Shown here: positions 13,051 to 23,905 of the stretch, piece by piece
How the letters are laid out: each line of letters starts with the position of its first letter
Numbering within the stretch: the stretch's first letter is position 1
Source of the DNA: Marsupella aquatica
Taxonomy: Eukaryota; Marchantiophyta
Reading direction: 5' to 3'
Length of the DNA stretch: 64,000 nucleotides
Assembly: GCA_973895155.1 (NCBI GenBank)
Contig: OZ316894.1
Span: 6,138,001-6,202,000, forward strand
Position numbers and translations under genes: made by a program
The notes under the pieces: generated by a model
Databases searched by the model: none
What the model was told of the DNA's origin: nothing
The model's input: the letters and a program-made list of their open reading frames with translations, nothing else

Positions 13051-15138
13051 TCAGTATTGTTTTCTAATGAACGTACAACCATTGGTGACGTCAATGGGTG
13101 TGCTAGGTTCATATTGAACTATTTTAGGATCTTTTCGGTTTGTGTGATTTGGTGGAGCATCATGCCAGTAGGTAAGATCTTCAGTTGTAGTCCTAAGCAA
13201 AAGTTTGTATGTCCACTTGAGATCTTTCATCTCAAATGTTGATTTAAGACGAGTAATAGTATCTTCGGTAATTTGGGGTGTCCCGAATATGTTTAAGTCA
13301 TCAACATAGATAGAAACGATGATATATTCGTCATCCATATGTTTAATAAATAAACATGGGGTAATTGCATCATGGGTAAAACCCATGGTAATCATTTCAT
13401 CAGTAAATCTTTGATACCATACTCTGCCACTTTGTTTCAGGCCATATAATGCCTTCAACACGCGGATAACTAGTCCACAACGAGTATTCCGTACGGTTGA
13501 CACAACGGTGTCGTTATTATGAGTTACATGTGTAAATGACACATGAGGTGTAACTTGAGATAATTGTTTTATAATCTTATGTAAATATGTGATATGCGAT
13601 TTAGCGCCTTGAGCTAAAGCTCGGCAACGTTGCTCCAACTCGGGAGGTGATCGCATGTATAGACACGTGTCTAAAGTTCCATATAGATATGCGGTTGCAA
13701 CATCCAGTTGTCGCATCTGTAGTTTATGGAAAATGGCAAATCCGATAAGGTATCGGAATGTTGTGCTATCCATAACCGGTGAATAAGTTTCATCGTAATG
13801 AATTCCCGGTTGTTGGGTAAATCCTTTCCCTACCAGACGTGCTTTGTAGCGTACAACTTGGCCTTTATCATTTCTTTTTCGGACAAATGTCCACTTGTAG
13901 CCAATGAGGTGTATGTCTTGCGGTGTTGGCTCGACTGGGCCAAAAGTGTGTCTGCTTAGTAGGGAATCTAATTCTCCGTTGATAGCTTTCTGCCATTCAG
14001 GCCAATCTGGTCTGTTTTGGCATTCTAAGATGGATATTGGTTCTGGTGTCTTGTCAGTGATATGTGTTGCAACCATTAATGCAAAAGCATCATCTATTGA
14101 GGTAGTATTTCTATCCCACATCGCACCGGTGTGTGCGTAGTGGATAGAGATCTCCTCATGAGTTGTAGATTCGATATGATCGACATTAGGTGAAGGTGGT
14201 ATAGATGAACCACGCCTTCTTGGTTGTTTATCCTTTGATCCCAAGGGTCTGCCACGTTTGGCACGAGGCTGGGATGTATTTGCTGGCTCACTTGATAATT
14301 CAATGCAAGCAGATGCTCTCGCAGCTGGAATATGTGAGCGGGTAACTTGTGATGTATCGACAAAAGCGTCTGGAAGTTCTTCCACAATCTTGTGGAGTTG
14401 CAAAATTTGCTGAACTTCTTTCTCCCCTTGATTGGTTCTAAGGTCTTGCCAAAATGACGAATGTCTTTCCCACTCCAAAGGTGGTTGTGGGTGTTCAGGG
14501 GTTATTAATGGTGGATAAACATGTTCATCAAAATGGCAATCTAGAAATCTGGATTTAAAAACATCGCCAGTTGTTGGCTCCATATATCGGATTATGGACG
14601 GAGAGTCAAATCCGATGTATATCCCCAACTGTCGTTGGGGTCCCATCTTGGTTCGTTTGGGTGGAGTAATGGGGGGGACCATTACTTGACATCCAAATGA
14701 ACAAAGATGTGATAGGTCAGGTTTGATACCATTAGCAATTTGGTATGGGCTATAGGTATTAAAAGCTGATGGGCGGTATTGAATTAATGTATTAGCCTGT
14801 AATATGGCATGTCCCCATGCTGAGACGGGGAGTTTTGACTGCATTAGTAGTGGGCGTGCAATTAGCTGAAGACGTTTAATGACAGCTTCAGCTAATCCGT
14901 TCTGAAAATGCACGTGAGGTATAGGATATTGTACATCGATGCCAAGTAATGTACAAAAGTCATCAAATGTTTCAGATGTGAATTCCCCTACGTTGTTCAC
15001 CCTTAGTGTCTTAATGGGGTGATCTGGGAATTGTGCTTTCACGCGCAAGATTTGCGCCAAAATGCGAGGCATAACCATGTTCCTCGTTGAAAGTAGTGTC
15101 ACATTTGACCATTTAGTTGATGCGTCAATTAATACCAT
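13051..15138 (-). pseudogene. copia integrase core and reverse transcriptase (broken frame)
   Basis: One 695-codon frame. It begins in the integrase core (MVLIDASTKWSNVTLLSTRN) and keeps the GPQRQLGIYIGFDSPSIIRY segment. Reverse transcriptase follows: KWTFVRKRNDKGQVVRYKARLV, QLDVATAYLYGTL, LYGLKQSGRVWYQRF and the catalytic SIYVDDLNIFG. After FEMKDLK the family-like sequence jumps to another frame (near 13215-13240), so the C-terminal 60 or so codons are frameshifted. The second catalytic Asp of integrase appears as Asn (LRVNNVGEF, where the family has DNAGEF). The third catalytic residue is retained in HVHFQNGLAEAVIKR. Confidence 0.93.
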
Positions 15139-15640
15139 AAGTAGCGAAAAGGTCCGCTTGGAGGGTTAATTGGCCCGCAAACATCTGCATGGATGATTTC
15201 CAAGAATTGGGGTATTTTAGTTGGCAATTTTGATGCCGTGGGCCTTGTTATTAATTTTCCGCGTGAGCATGCAGTGCATGGGGTGCTCGCTGGAATGTGG
15301 CGTGTATTGATTGGAATGCCTCTTGAATTCTTAATGATTTTGGTTAGCATTGATTGGCCGGGGTGGCCGAGGCGTGCATGCCAAAGCGCATGCAATTTTC
15401 TTGTGTTGGCATTGTTATGCAGGCATTCAATATGAGTTACATAAAACCCGCAAGGATACAAGAAAAGGGTTTCTTTAATGATTTTCCCCGTAGGGGTATT
15501 TTCGACCAAGTGTATCACTTCCTGATCTCTGGTATCGCTCGTCTGGATATGTAGTCCATTCGCTCGTATATCTCTAAAATTGAGGAGATTACGGGTTGCG
15601 TTCGGGGCAAAAATAGCAGATTCTATGTGGATGGCTGTAC
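15129..15640 (-). pseudogene. copia GAG-pre-integrase and integrase zinc-binding part
   Basis: Frame-contiguous codons include FAPNATRNLLNFRDIRANG (end of the protease/pre-integrase linker), LWHARLGHPGQ and CTACSRGK (the HHCC zinc-binding region) and FLEIIHADVCGPI with the first catalytic Asp of integrase. It terminates at LWY and the integrase continues in another frame from 15138, so a small indel lies near 15130. Confidence 0.9.
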
Positions 15641-15641
15641 C

Positions 15642-16391
15642 CTACGGGAGTCTAATAGAAGCTGGGCCGAAGCCTTCTTCTATTTGGCTAGGGCCATTTA
15701 TAGTGGTCAGGGACCTACGTGAAGGTGTGATCTTATGGAATCTTATGTGAATATGGGTTTCTCTCTGTGGTCCTTGGGCTAGTGTACCCGCAGGGCATTT
15801 TCTAGAGTTAACTAAAAGAAGCTCTTGGTTTCTTTCTGTGACTAGGAGGTGGGCTATGAGCTCAGAGTATTGCCCGAACTTCATGTTCCGGTACTGTGTT
15901 GATAGTAACACGTTCGAAGAGTGAAACGTGGACAAGGTCTTTTCTAGCAGATCCTTGTCGGTGACTGGCTCGCCACAGAGTGCAAGGGTTGAAGTGATTC
16001 TGAAGAGCTTGCTATTGTAGGCTAAAATAGAGGTAAAGTCTTGGACTCGCAGGTTTAGCCAGTCTTGCCTGGCTTTAGGTAATTCAACCAGTTTTTGGTG
16101 GTCGAATCGGGTTTAGAGCGCTGTCCATAGTTCACGAGGGGTTGAGAGGTGCATGTATTGTCTTTGCAGGAATCTATGGATATGGCATCTAAGGAATACG
16201 AGAGCCTTAGATTCGTTGACTTTAGTTAACGGGTCTGGTTGGGGTTCGCCGACTAGTATAGGTTGAGCCATCCCTATAGCTGGGAGTAGGGTTAGTGAGG
16301 TTAGGTTCTCTCTGAGGTTCATTGACCATTCCAGGTAGTTGCTACCATCAATTTCTAGGGCTGGAAAAGTTAATTTTTCGAGGTTGGTCAT
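15642..16391 (-). pseudogene. copia gag (nonsense-broken, C-terminal part deleted)
   Basis: It opens with ATG at 16391: MTNLEKLTFPALEIDGSNYL, typical of the copia gag N-terminus, with SKALVFLRCHIHRFLQRQY. After ELWTAL (about residue 92) a TAG at 16113-16115 interrupts the frame. The same frame then continues through DLLEKTLSTFHSSNVLLSTQ and HLLVTERNQELLL. No CCHC zinc knuckle and no protease DSGA-type motif are seen before the linker at 15640, so several hundred bases have probably been deleted around 15640-15800. Confidence 0.85.
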
Positions 16392-17637
16392 CGGGGTGGT
16401 GGCTTGATTCCTTTTAATGGTGGTTGAGGCTTATATACTAGTAAGTATAGTAGGAAATGACAAAGCACATTTCTGCGGCATGCAAGGTGGGGCTGGGTGG
16501 AGAGGGCATGCAAATCTGGAATTCGATTTTAGGGTTTGCACTTAGGATTTAGGTTTTCCTTGGTATTTGGTTAACTGCAAAGTTTCCTTTCTATTTGTTC
16601 TTTCCTTTGTTAAACTATGCAGTAATGAAGTTTTGCAGTTTGTGCAGTTATGGGTGGTTATTTACTCATGCCCTGGTTAAGTGCACATGCGGCTTGTAAG
16701 GTTAATTTTCTTTGTTACGAAATGCAGTTATGGAGGTTTTGTGGTTATGTGCGCTTATTTGGTTAAGTGCAACTTTTCCTTTGTGATTGAAATCTTTTTG
16801 ATGGATTTTGCAGTTAAGGAGGTTTTGCACTTAGCGGCGGTTTTCGAGGTTTTCTCGACGTTTTGCAGTTTCAATGTGGTGGGATTTGATGGCGGTTGCG
16901 CCCCTTGTGCGCTCCTCTCTCGATCTCCCCTTTGTGCTACTTTCTTTGGCTGCGCCTTGTAATGCTCCTCTTCACTTCTATTAGATCTGGTTCTTTTCTC
17001 ATTTCGCTTCATCTTTCTATTGTTCATCCATCTTTTTCGTGCATCGATTTTGCTTATCTCCTTGCCTCAAGATTTCAATTCGCTCACATTTCTATCTTTG
17101 GTGTTGCTGCTCTTATCATCGTCCCTCCATGACTGCTTGTTCTCTCTTCTTTAATTCCGAATCAGGCTTCCACTTGCTCTTTTCTTCGAGTTCTGCTGAT
17201 TCTCTCGATTGTGATTCGCTCTCTCTCTGGCCTCAGTTCACTGCACTTTCTTCCCTCTGAATTGGATCTTGTCTCTCTTTTCAAGCTTGACTTCGATGTC
17301 TTCTCAGTCACTTATCGCAGTGTCCTTATCTGCTTCACTTGGTTCAAATTCGCCTGCCAATGCAGGTCCTCTTCTTTCAGGGTCGATCTGTTTGCAAATG
17401 AATTTCGGATGTCTTCTCTCTCGATTCTCCTCTATAATTCCTAATCGATGTCCTTATGCAATTTTTGTTTTCTGCCCTTATGCGCCGGATGCTTGTCCCT
17501 TCATTCGCTTACTCACTTTCCTTTCTATCTCTTCGGGTTCGGTCAGGGATTTCTCTGTCAACTCAATTCCGCTTTTGATCCTTCACAATTCTGCCATAGC
17601 TTTGTAGATTTCTATCCTCCGCTCAGTATGATTGCTA
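16392..17637 (-). other. Long untranslated leader of the copia element
   Basis: About 1.25 kb between primer-binding site and gag ATG. It is purine-rich on the element's sense strand (pyrimidine-rich on plus at 16900-17640). It shows degenerate reiterations of GCAGTTATG and GGTTTTGCA on the plus strand at about 16620-16870. No family-like coding sequence in either orientation. Confidence 0.6.
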
Positions 17638-17650
17638 CGTGCTGATAACG
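17638..17650 (-). other. Primer-binding site, non-canonical
   Basis: On the minus strand CGTTATCAGCACG directly follows the 5' LTR. It shares only TATCAG with the common TGGTATCAGAGC complement of the methionyl tRNA 3' end. The plus-strand reading CGTGCTGATAACG resembles the anticodon stem-loop of a eukaryotic tRNA-Ile, which would imply priming by an internal tRNA piece. The tRNA assignment is inference from memory. Confidence 0.6.
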
Positions 17651-17759
17651 TGTCATGGAATGAATGCAATAGATAACTGTATAGTCAGGAATGTGTGTAC
17701 ATATAGTGGGGTCGGGTGAACGGCTGGTCCGGTCGTCCGGTCATATGTAGAGTCTAACA
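17651..17759 (-). repeat. 5' LTR of the copia element
   Basis: 109 bp, the partner of 11858-11966. TGTCATGG...TCTAACA on the plus strand, followed by the target duplication TCTAA at 17760-17764. It would carry the element's promoter. Confidence 0.95.
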
Positions 17760-17764
17760 TCTAA

Positions 17765-20700
17765 GACAATTTTTTCTATTGAAAACTGTTCTCATGATCT
17801 CAGATGTTGTGTTGATCAAAGAATAGGGTTGTGTCAAAATTGGTCCACTTACTAGCATAACAATATATAACTTGAAAAGAAGATTGTCTCGTAAATTTTT
17901 TTAATCATAGACACGAATTGCACGGGGAATTGCATGAGCATTTTTTCACAATGGATATGAAGTCAAGGTCTCATTTTATCTATGACTATGATGAGATTGG
18001 TATCTGAAGTGGAATAAGAAATTATTGCGCTCTTGGGAGGCCTCTTGTGACAAACCGGCAAACCTCCTTAACCTGCTTCTCCATCTCACTTTGGGTCAGC
18101 CTCTAAGGGTGGTAGACACAAAAAAGAGGGGGTTCTTCTGGTCAAATGAAACATTGGTAACATTCCAGAGATACAATAAAAATTGTCGCATTTCAAGGCC
18201 TGTCAAGCTAGTTGTCAGATTTGTTTTCTATTGTCTTAGGCTACTATTCCTCCAAAGTTTGTGTGTTGTGAGGGCCGTGCAAGTATTTGTTGCAAGAGTA
18301 CTACAAGGTGGAAGGACGGCCAATTTGTGTCGGGATTGTTGGTTTGTTTGTAAGGGAGAATGATGTAAGCCACACCACCTAGGCAACAATATGGAAAGGG
18401 AGTTCATGAAACATTGTAATGCACCATTTTGGGTCCAAAATTATCGCCACCTAGCCAAATTTGTTTGCAAGCCTATAAGAGGCTACCTCCCATGCAAGGG
18501 TTGCATGTGAGAGCATACATAGATAAAGTTGAATGTAAGGAGTGTGGTGAGGGGGCAAAGGCCACTAAGAAATTCATCTAGGCAAATCTTCATGGATAAC
18601 ACTATAGACAAGTATTTCCCAATAATGGCGGGATTCTTACTTTGTTTGCTTTGATCTGGGTGTAATCCTTTGTCTAGTTTGATCCATGTGGTGAAGGCTC
18701 CCAACTATATGAAGGAGGATCTACAAGCATTGAATATGCAGTTGGAGTTGCTCGGCCAAGATCCTATAAAATAAGAGGACTTAGATCACACTATCTTACA
18801 TCGTGTGTTGCTTTGTTTGTGGATCCCCCATACAAGCTGAGGGTGCAGCACGCAAATTGAAGGACAACGTTTTCCTGCAGTATATGATTCTTCACACACT
18901 GAAACCATGTAGCTCTCAGTCTTTTTTGTATTCATGAGGGCATGTTTTCAAAGTCACCCAAATACTATCAATGCTCAAACATTGATGTCGAACACCTATT
19001 GAGATGGAGTTAGCCCAGGATCTATGGAGTCCATTGGCAATTGAGGGCACAGACGTTGAATATGCCGAACGCTTGCTCACATATGTGCACGAAGACGTCA
19101 AGCTTTGGGAGACTCCTCTCAGCCATGTGTGTTCCCACTCCCATTGTTGCAAGAGGAGGGACATGCAATCATAGTAGGACCTTGGTATAATGTATAAAAT
19201 AAAATACTCTAAACCAGAAACCATAGAGGGGTTCTTATTAAGAACCAAGAAATGGTGACATTCAATCTATTAGTCATGCATTGAATATGCACCATCAGGT
19301 CTCATCAACAAGTCTCTTCAATAAACCAATCAAAAATGAATAAAACTTATTTGTTTGACCAAAACTATTTTTTTGGAATGGTCAGCCCTAGCTCCTTTTA
19401 AGAATAATTTATTCTTGAATATTATCATAAAATATAATATTGTTGCACACTTAGAAAAGATTGTGAAATATTATAGAATATAAATTATTTCTTATTATTA
19501 ATTCTTGAGAAATAATTTTCAAACAAATTTCTATTTTAATTTTTTCCTTCTATAAGTACATATTCTTTTTCAATTTCTTCTATATTTTTATTTTCAGAAA
19601 CATAAACTGTTTCTTTGAAATTTCATGTCTTTCATAAATTTGTATTATTTGTAGTTTACAATATAGCTTATAAAATATTTTATCCTGGTCATAATATTTT
19701 TATGTAAATGTTTAAAATTATGTGGATTTATCCATTACTTTACAAATATTTTTCCAATTTTCCTCTATATAATGTTTCTCAAAAGAATTAAGTAAATTAT
19801 GATAAGCATTATATAATATTTTTTAAATTCTTTTTTAATAACATATTTATTTATTAAATAATTTTAGTATATCTTCATTATTTAATAAACACTTTCTTAT
19901 AAATATTTTTCAAATAGGGCCAAATGATTCAAATTTTCTCCAAAATATAATTAAAAATATACATTGTTTTCAAAGAAATTTTGCATTAATTGTTTTCTCA
20001 AAATTTACTCACCAAATCAGTTTTAGAATTATTAAGAACCCTTTTCACGATGGTCTTTTTCCTGCACACATAAAAATAACACAAATAATATTTAGTCATT
20101 ATTTTTCTTACTATATTATATAACTGTAATATATATCAATAATTTATATTCATATCATCTTTTTCTTAACATGTTTTTGGGTACTTTATGTTACACAAAT
20201 TTATTTAATATAATATTTAAGATAAATAACATAAATGTGCACTGCTTTGTCATGCCAAGAGCACAAGAGAGAAAACAATATCTCTTACTCAGCATGTCTT
20301 CCGAGCAAATTGTAGTTAAGAAAATGCGAGAATCTTTCGATTTGTCCAGAACACAATTTGGCTCAGGGGAATCAAGCTCAGTACTCTAATGAACTGGTCC
20401 GGTTGCTATGAAAGAGATGACACTCAACTGATTGAATTGTAAACTTCAATAGCATTTCAGATGTTCATGGCCAGGGTGATTGCCCTGCGAAGAACCCATC
20501 AAATCTGTCACAATTGCTTGCCCGTCCAATGAATGACTCACCTCTTGTTAGTCAAGCTAACAAGTTGTAGTTGTTATGCTCTTTCTCATTCAATCAATCA
20601 CCGTCCAAAGCTGATGTCTCAAGAGCGAAACCTCACTGAAAAGAAATGGACCACTCCAAGAGCTGTTCAACAATTTATATCATGCCCACAAAACAGATGA

Positions 20701-21779
20701 TGCTCTGCCCATTTGCAAACTTCAATTGCCAGTTCAACTTTCAGATCTCTTGATGCACCAGTTTTGATATTATATTACAATACTTTGTCAATATTTTGTT
20801 GCAAAGCTGGAGTGATGGACTCATAGAAGCAAAATCTATCCTATCGCAATTCGAGTGATCCTGGTTTGAATGAGATGGGATTACGCCTCATGTCAAGATT
20901 GATGGCCAATCAAGAGTCTCTTATACGCAGTTGTTCCGTGATTTGTCAAGGAACTACTCTTGAATTCGTCCATTTGAACTACTCAGGGAAATTTTTCCAG
21001 GCGGATAGAAGACAGTTTGGATGACGAGATGGGAGCATGGAAAATACCCTTAGATGACAGACCAATGGAAAAACTTGACAGGATCAAATAGCTCAAAATT
21101 GAAGGCAAAATACTCTACTGTAGGGAAATTCACTGACAACCCTCATTCATGCTATTCTTGTTTTCAAATTCAATAATTAAAGTCAGTCTTCCCGCCGGAC
21201 TTTTCAACCCAAAAAGTATAAGTGACACTGTATAAAAGTTGGAAGTGGACCGTATAAATATATTGTATTAAATAATGAGCTATATTTCACCCAAAAAGTG
21301 TAAGTGTGGCAAGTTGTGAATGGCTGAAAGAAGATTACACAACCAAACGACCTTAACATGTGTGAAGGGTTTTGGTGAAAGTCACTTTGGGATGGGGGTG
21401 TGTATCAAAGTTGGTCATGTTATGAAACTTGAACTCAGAACCTCACATGCGGCAAATGAAAGACCCTTACTGATGTGCTATGCTTGTTGCCATGACTATA
21501 GTTGAGCAAACTCTGCACTCATGCAGATTCCCGCACCGTAAATAGCATGTGCAAATGTGAAGACATCCAACATCATGTCTTCACCTTGTGTGCAACATGA
21601 TAATTGGCAGTATTGAATGGCTGGACCCAATGGGAAACTATAAATGAGTTTTCCATGCACTTTCTTCTAGACTGGGCAAAGGCCTCATGCCAGAGTGACA
21701 TCTTGGTCATATAAAATTTAGTTCAGTAGAGCCAAAAATGGCCCCACAAATTTAATTTCCACTGTATCGTCAAAACGTG
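17765..21779. other. Gene-free stretch with an AT-rich core
   Basis: No exon or family-like sequence was recognised. About 19300-20170 is extremely AT-rich. Open stretches at 18025-18363 (+) and 18916-19248 (-) match nothing I know and have no supporting splice signals. They may be relics of old transposons. Confidence 0.5.
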
Positions 21780-22230
21780 CAGTGTCACAAACGGTTGTTA
21801 AGTCTGTTGTGACCACATAGCTTTGGTCACAGGCATCAGAAGTGTAGTGTCACAATAGGTTGTTAGGTCTATTGTGATCACATAGCTTTGGTCACAGGCG
21901 TCAAACCTGTAGTGTCAAACAGTTGTTCAGTCTATTTTGAACACATAGCTTTGATCATGAGCGTCAAAACTGTAGTGTCACACAGGTTGTTAAGTCTGTT
22001 GTGACCATCTACTGTAGCTTTGGTCACAGGCCTCAAAATTACAATATGACAAAGTGTTCTCAGTCTATTGTGACCACATAGCTTTGGTCGAGGGAGTCCA
22101 ATTTTACAGGTCACAAAGGGTTGCTCAATCTATTGTGACCACATAACTTTGGTCATGGGAGTCCAAGTTCACAGGGTCACAAAGGGTTGTTCAACCTATT
22201 GTGACCACGTACCTTTGGTCATGGGCCCGG
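21780..22230. repeat. Tandem array of about seven 64-bp hairpin-bearing units
   Basis: Each unit contains variants of TTGTGACCACATAGCTTTGG followed by TCACAG, at about 21807, 21870, 21935, 21998, 22068, 22132 and 22199. GTGACC and GGTCAC form a 6-bp inverted repeat around a 10-base loop. Units then carry (A/G)TGTCACA(A/C)A(G/T)GGTTGTT. The array ends about 150 bp before the GA-rich leader region of the VAC14 gene. Later units are more diverged. Confidence 0.85.
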
Positions 22231-22239
22231 TGTAATATT

Positions 22240-23783
22240 AGAGTGTACTGTAACCTACTTTACTCACCACATCACCGACTATAATATTATCGAAATGTAC
22301 CTAAGAGATCACTTTCTGTGATATATAGATTGCCCCTTCACGGTCGTGTTCGCCCAACGCAAGTAATATAAATCGTCTTCGTTGCGTTCTGAGAGCGGTC
22401 CGAGAGCGAGCGACCGAGACAGAGACAGACAGACAGACAGCGAGGGAGAGAGAGAGAGCGAGAGAGAGAGAGAAAAAGCCTCCTGCTGTTCGCGTTTGTC
22501 TTTGTCTTGCGCGTCTTCCAAACTCTCTGCCTGGCTTTTGCTCCGATCAGTCGTCGATGAATGGCTGTGCGCACCACGAGGAGCGGAAAGGCAACCCAGT
22601 GAAGCGAAGCGAAGCGAAAGAGAAGAGAAGTGATGGAATGGAAAGGAATGGAATGAGCGACGGAGGAGGTCGGGAGGTAGCCTGTGGTGCTGCAATTGAA
22701 GTGGTACTGTCGTTTGGCATGGAAGTATGACGCGGCACGATCGCTGACCTGAGTCACTGGCTTGCGCAGGCTGGCTGGCTGGCTGAATGACGATGATGAT
22801 GATGACTGATGATTATTGTTCAGGCAGGAGAGAGTGGCGAGGGAGTCTCGGCACTCGGCACGGAGCGGCGTCGAACGACTTGTGTTGACTGCGGGCCTTA
22901 TCTCGCGGCCTGATTTGATTTGATTTGATTTGATGTGGTTTCGCTTGGTTCGGTTGGGTTTGGTGTGGTTTGGTTCGAGCGATTGACTCGGTTTGGGGAG
23001 GAAACGAGCGAGAGAGCGAGATAAAGAAGCGGATTGGAAATAGCGGCAGCTGCAGCGATTGCGAAGTGCGGGGAGGGTGAGACTTGAGACTGTGATTGAT
23101 AGTGACGAATGGTGCTAGCGGTGAAATGATATGATGTGATGAGATGCGATTTGATGTGATGCGAGGAGGAGGAGGAGGAGGAGAAGGGGAAGGCTCGGAG
23201 TGAAGGAGAAGGAGGGAGGGACGGAGGGAGGGAGCAGCGGCACTCGTCGTCGTCTTTAATGGCGTGGAGCTTGTAAATATATGGGGGATCGAAAGCAGAG
23301 CGACAACGGATGATATTTTTACAGAGAATTGCGTCAGTGAACGTCCATCGTTTCTTCTTTCGTAGCTTAATTAACTAGTAAGTCAGCAGCAGCGACGAGA
23401 TGTACTACAGACGCGAGGAAGGTGACTGGTGGTTTGACAGACTTTTCGTCTCATCTTTTGCCACCAGCTGCTACTGTGCTGCTATTCTATCGTGGAGACC
23501 GTTGTCTTGTTTTAGGTAGCTTCAAAGCCAAGGTCTCGGCGGCTTTCCTTGAGCAAGTGATCTACCGAGACGGAGTACCGTAGGGCAGGGCTGATGGATG
23601 TGTCTTCCGGCGTGGGGAGGAGTTTAGCACTTAGTAGGATCTGGTGACAACGTATTCGAATTGGCTTCTTCACCAGGAAGAGACAGGTTTACGATCATCA
23701 TCTGTTCTAATCCGCCGGTCGTGTAGCGAGGGGAGCATTCAGAAGAAACAAATTTCACCGTTTGAGTGCTAGCCAAGAGCACG
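22240..23783 (+). promoter_or_regulatory. Probable VAC14 promoter and GA-rich 5' leader
   Basis: Between the hairpin array and the VAC14 start codon. A TATA-like TAATATAAATC sits at about 22364, and the sequence then becomes strongly purine-rich with simple repeats: (GACA)/(GA) at about 22410-22475, five TGATT units at 22911-22935, and GGA repeats at about 23162-23184. No long exon is evident. The transcription start is inferred, not seen, and an intron in the leader is possible. Confidence 0.4.
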
Positions 23784-23828
23784 ATGTCGCAACTACAACA
23801 ACAACCAGGAATTGGAAAGGGTTGTTGA
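23784..23828 (+). promoter_or_regulatory. uORF 1 in the VAC14 leader
   Basis: A 14-codon frame (MSQLQQQPGIGKGC, stop TGA) ends 77 nt before the VAC14 start, provided this DNA is in the mRNA leader. It would be translated before the main frame by scanning ribosomes. Confidence 0.4.
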
Positions 23829-23830
23829 GT

Positions 23831-23893
23831 ATGCAGGTGGATGCATGCACTCGCTTACGAGCCCGCCTCAACGGCATACTTGAGTGGCTCTAG
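23831..23893 (+). promoter_or_regulatory. uORF 2 in the VAC14 leader
   Basis: A 20-codon frame beginning MQVDACTRLRARLNG and ending TAG at 23891-23893. It starts 2 nt after uORF 1 stops and ends 12 nt before the main ATG at 23906. With uORF 1 it forms a back-to-back pair that could limit VAC14 translation. Confidence 0.45.
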
Positions 23894-23905
23894 TCGTCTA
23901 CCAAG

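Larger units (their letters stand above)
11858..17759 (-). mobile_element. Ty1/copia LTR retrotransposon, complete ends, coding region dead
   Basis: The 5.9-kb element is bounded by two 109-bp direct LTRs and flanked by the 5-bp target duplication TCTAA (11853-11857 and 17760-17764). Internal order read on the minus strand is gag, (protease lost), GAG-pre-integrase, integrase, reverse transcriptase, RNase H. Integrase before reverse transcriptase makes it copia rather than gypsy. A polypurine tract abuts the 3' LTR and a primer-binding site abuts the 5' LTR with no gap. The reading frames carry stops, frameshifts, a deletion and a catalytic substitution, described in the separate entries, so it cannot be autonomous. 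Confidence 0.95.

Noticed and set aside
16755-17607. Open frames on both strands in the copia leader
   Set aside because: Composition-driven (pyrimidine-rich strand, Ser/Leu/Phe-rich translation); no similarity to any family and inside a retrotransposon leader.
22309-22757. Three overlapping open frames on the minus strand with long Ser/Leu runs
   Set aside because: They are the complement of the GA-rich simple repeats in the VAC14 leader; the amino-acid runs come from the microsatellite, not from a gene.
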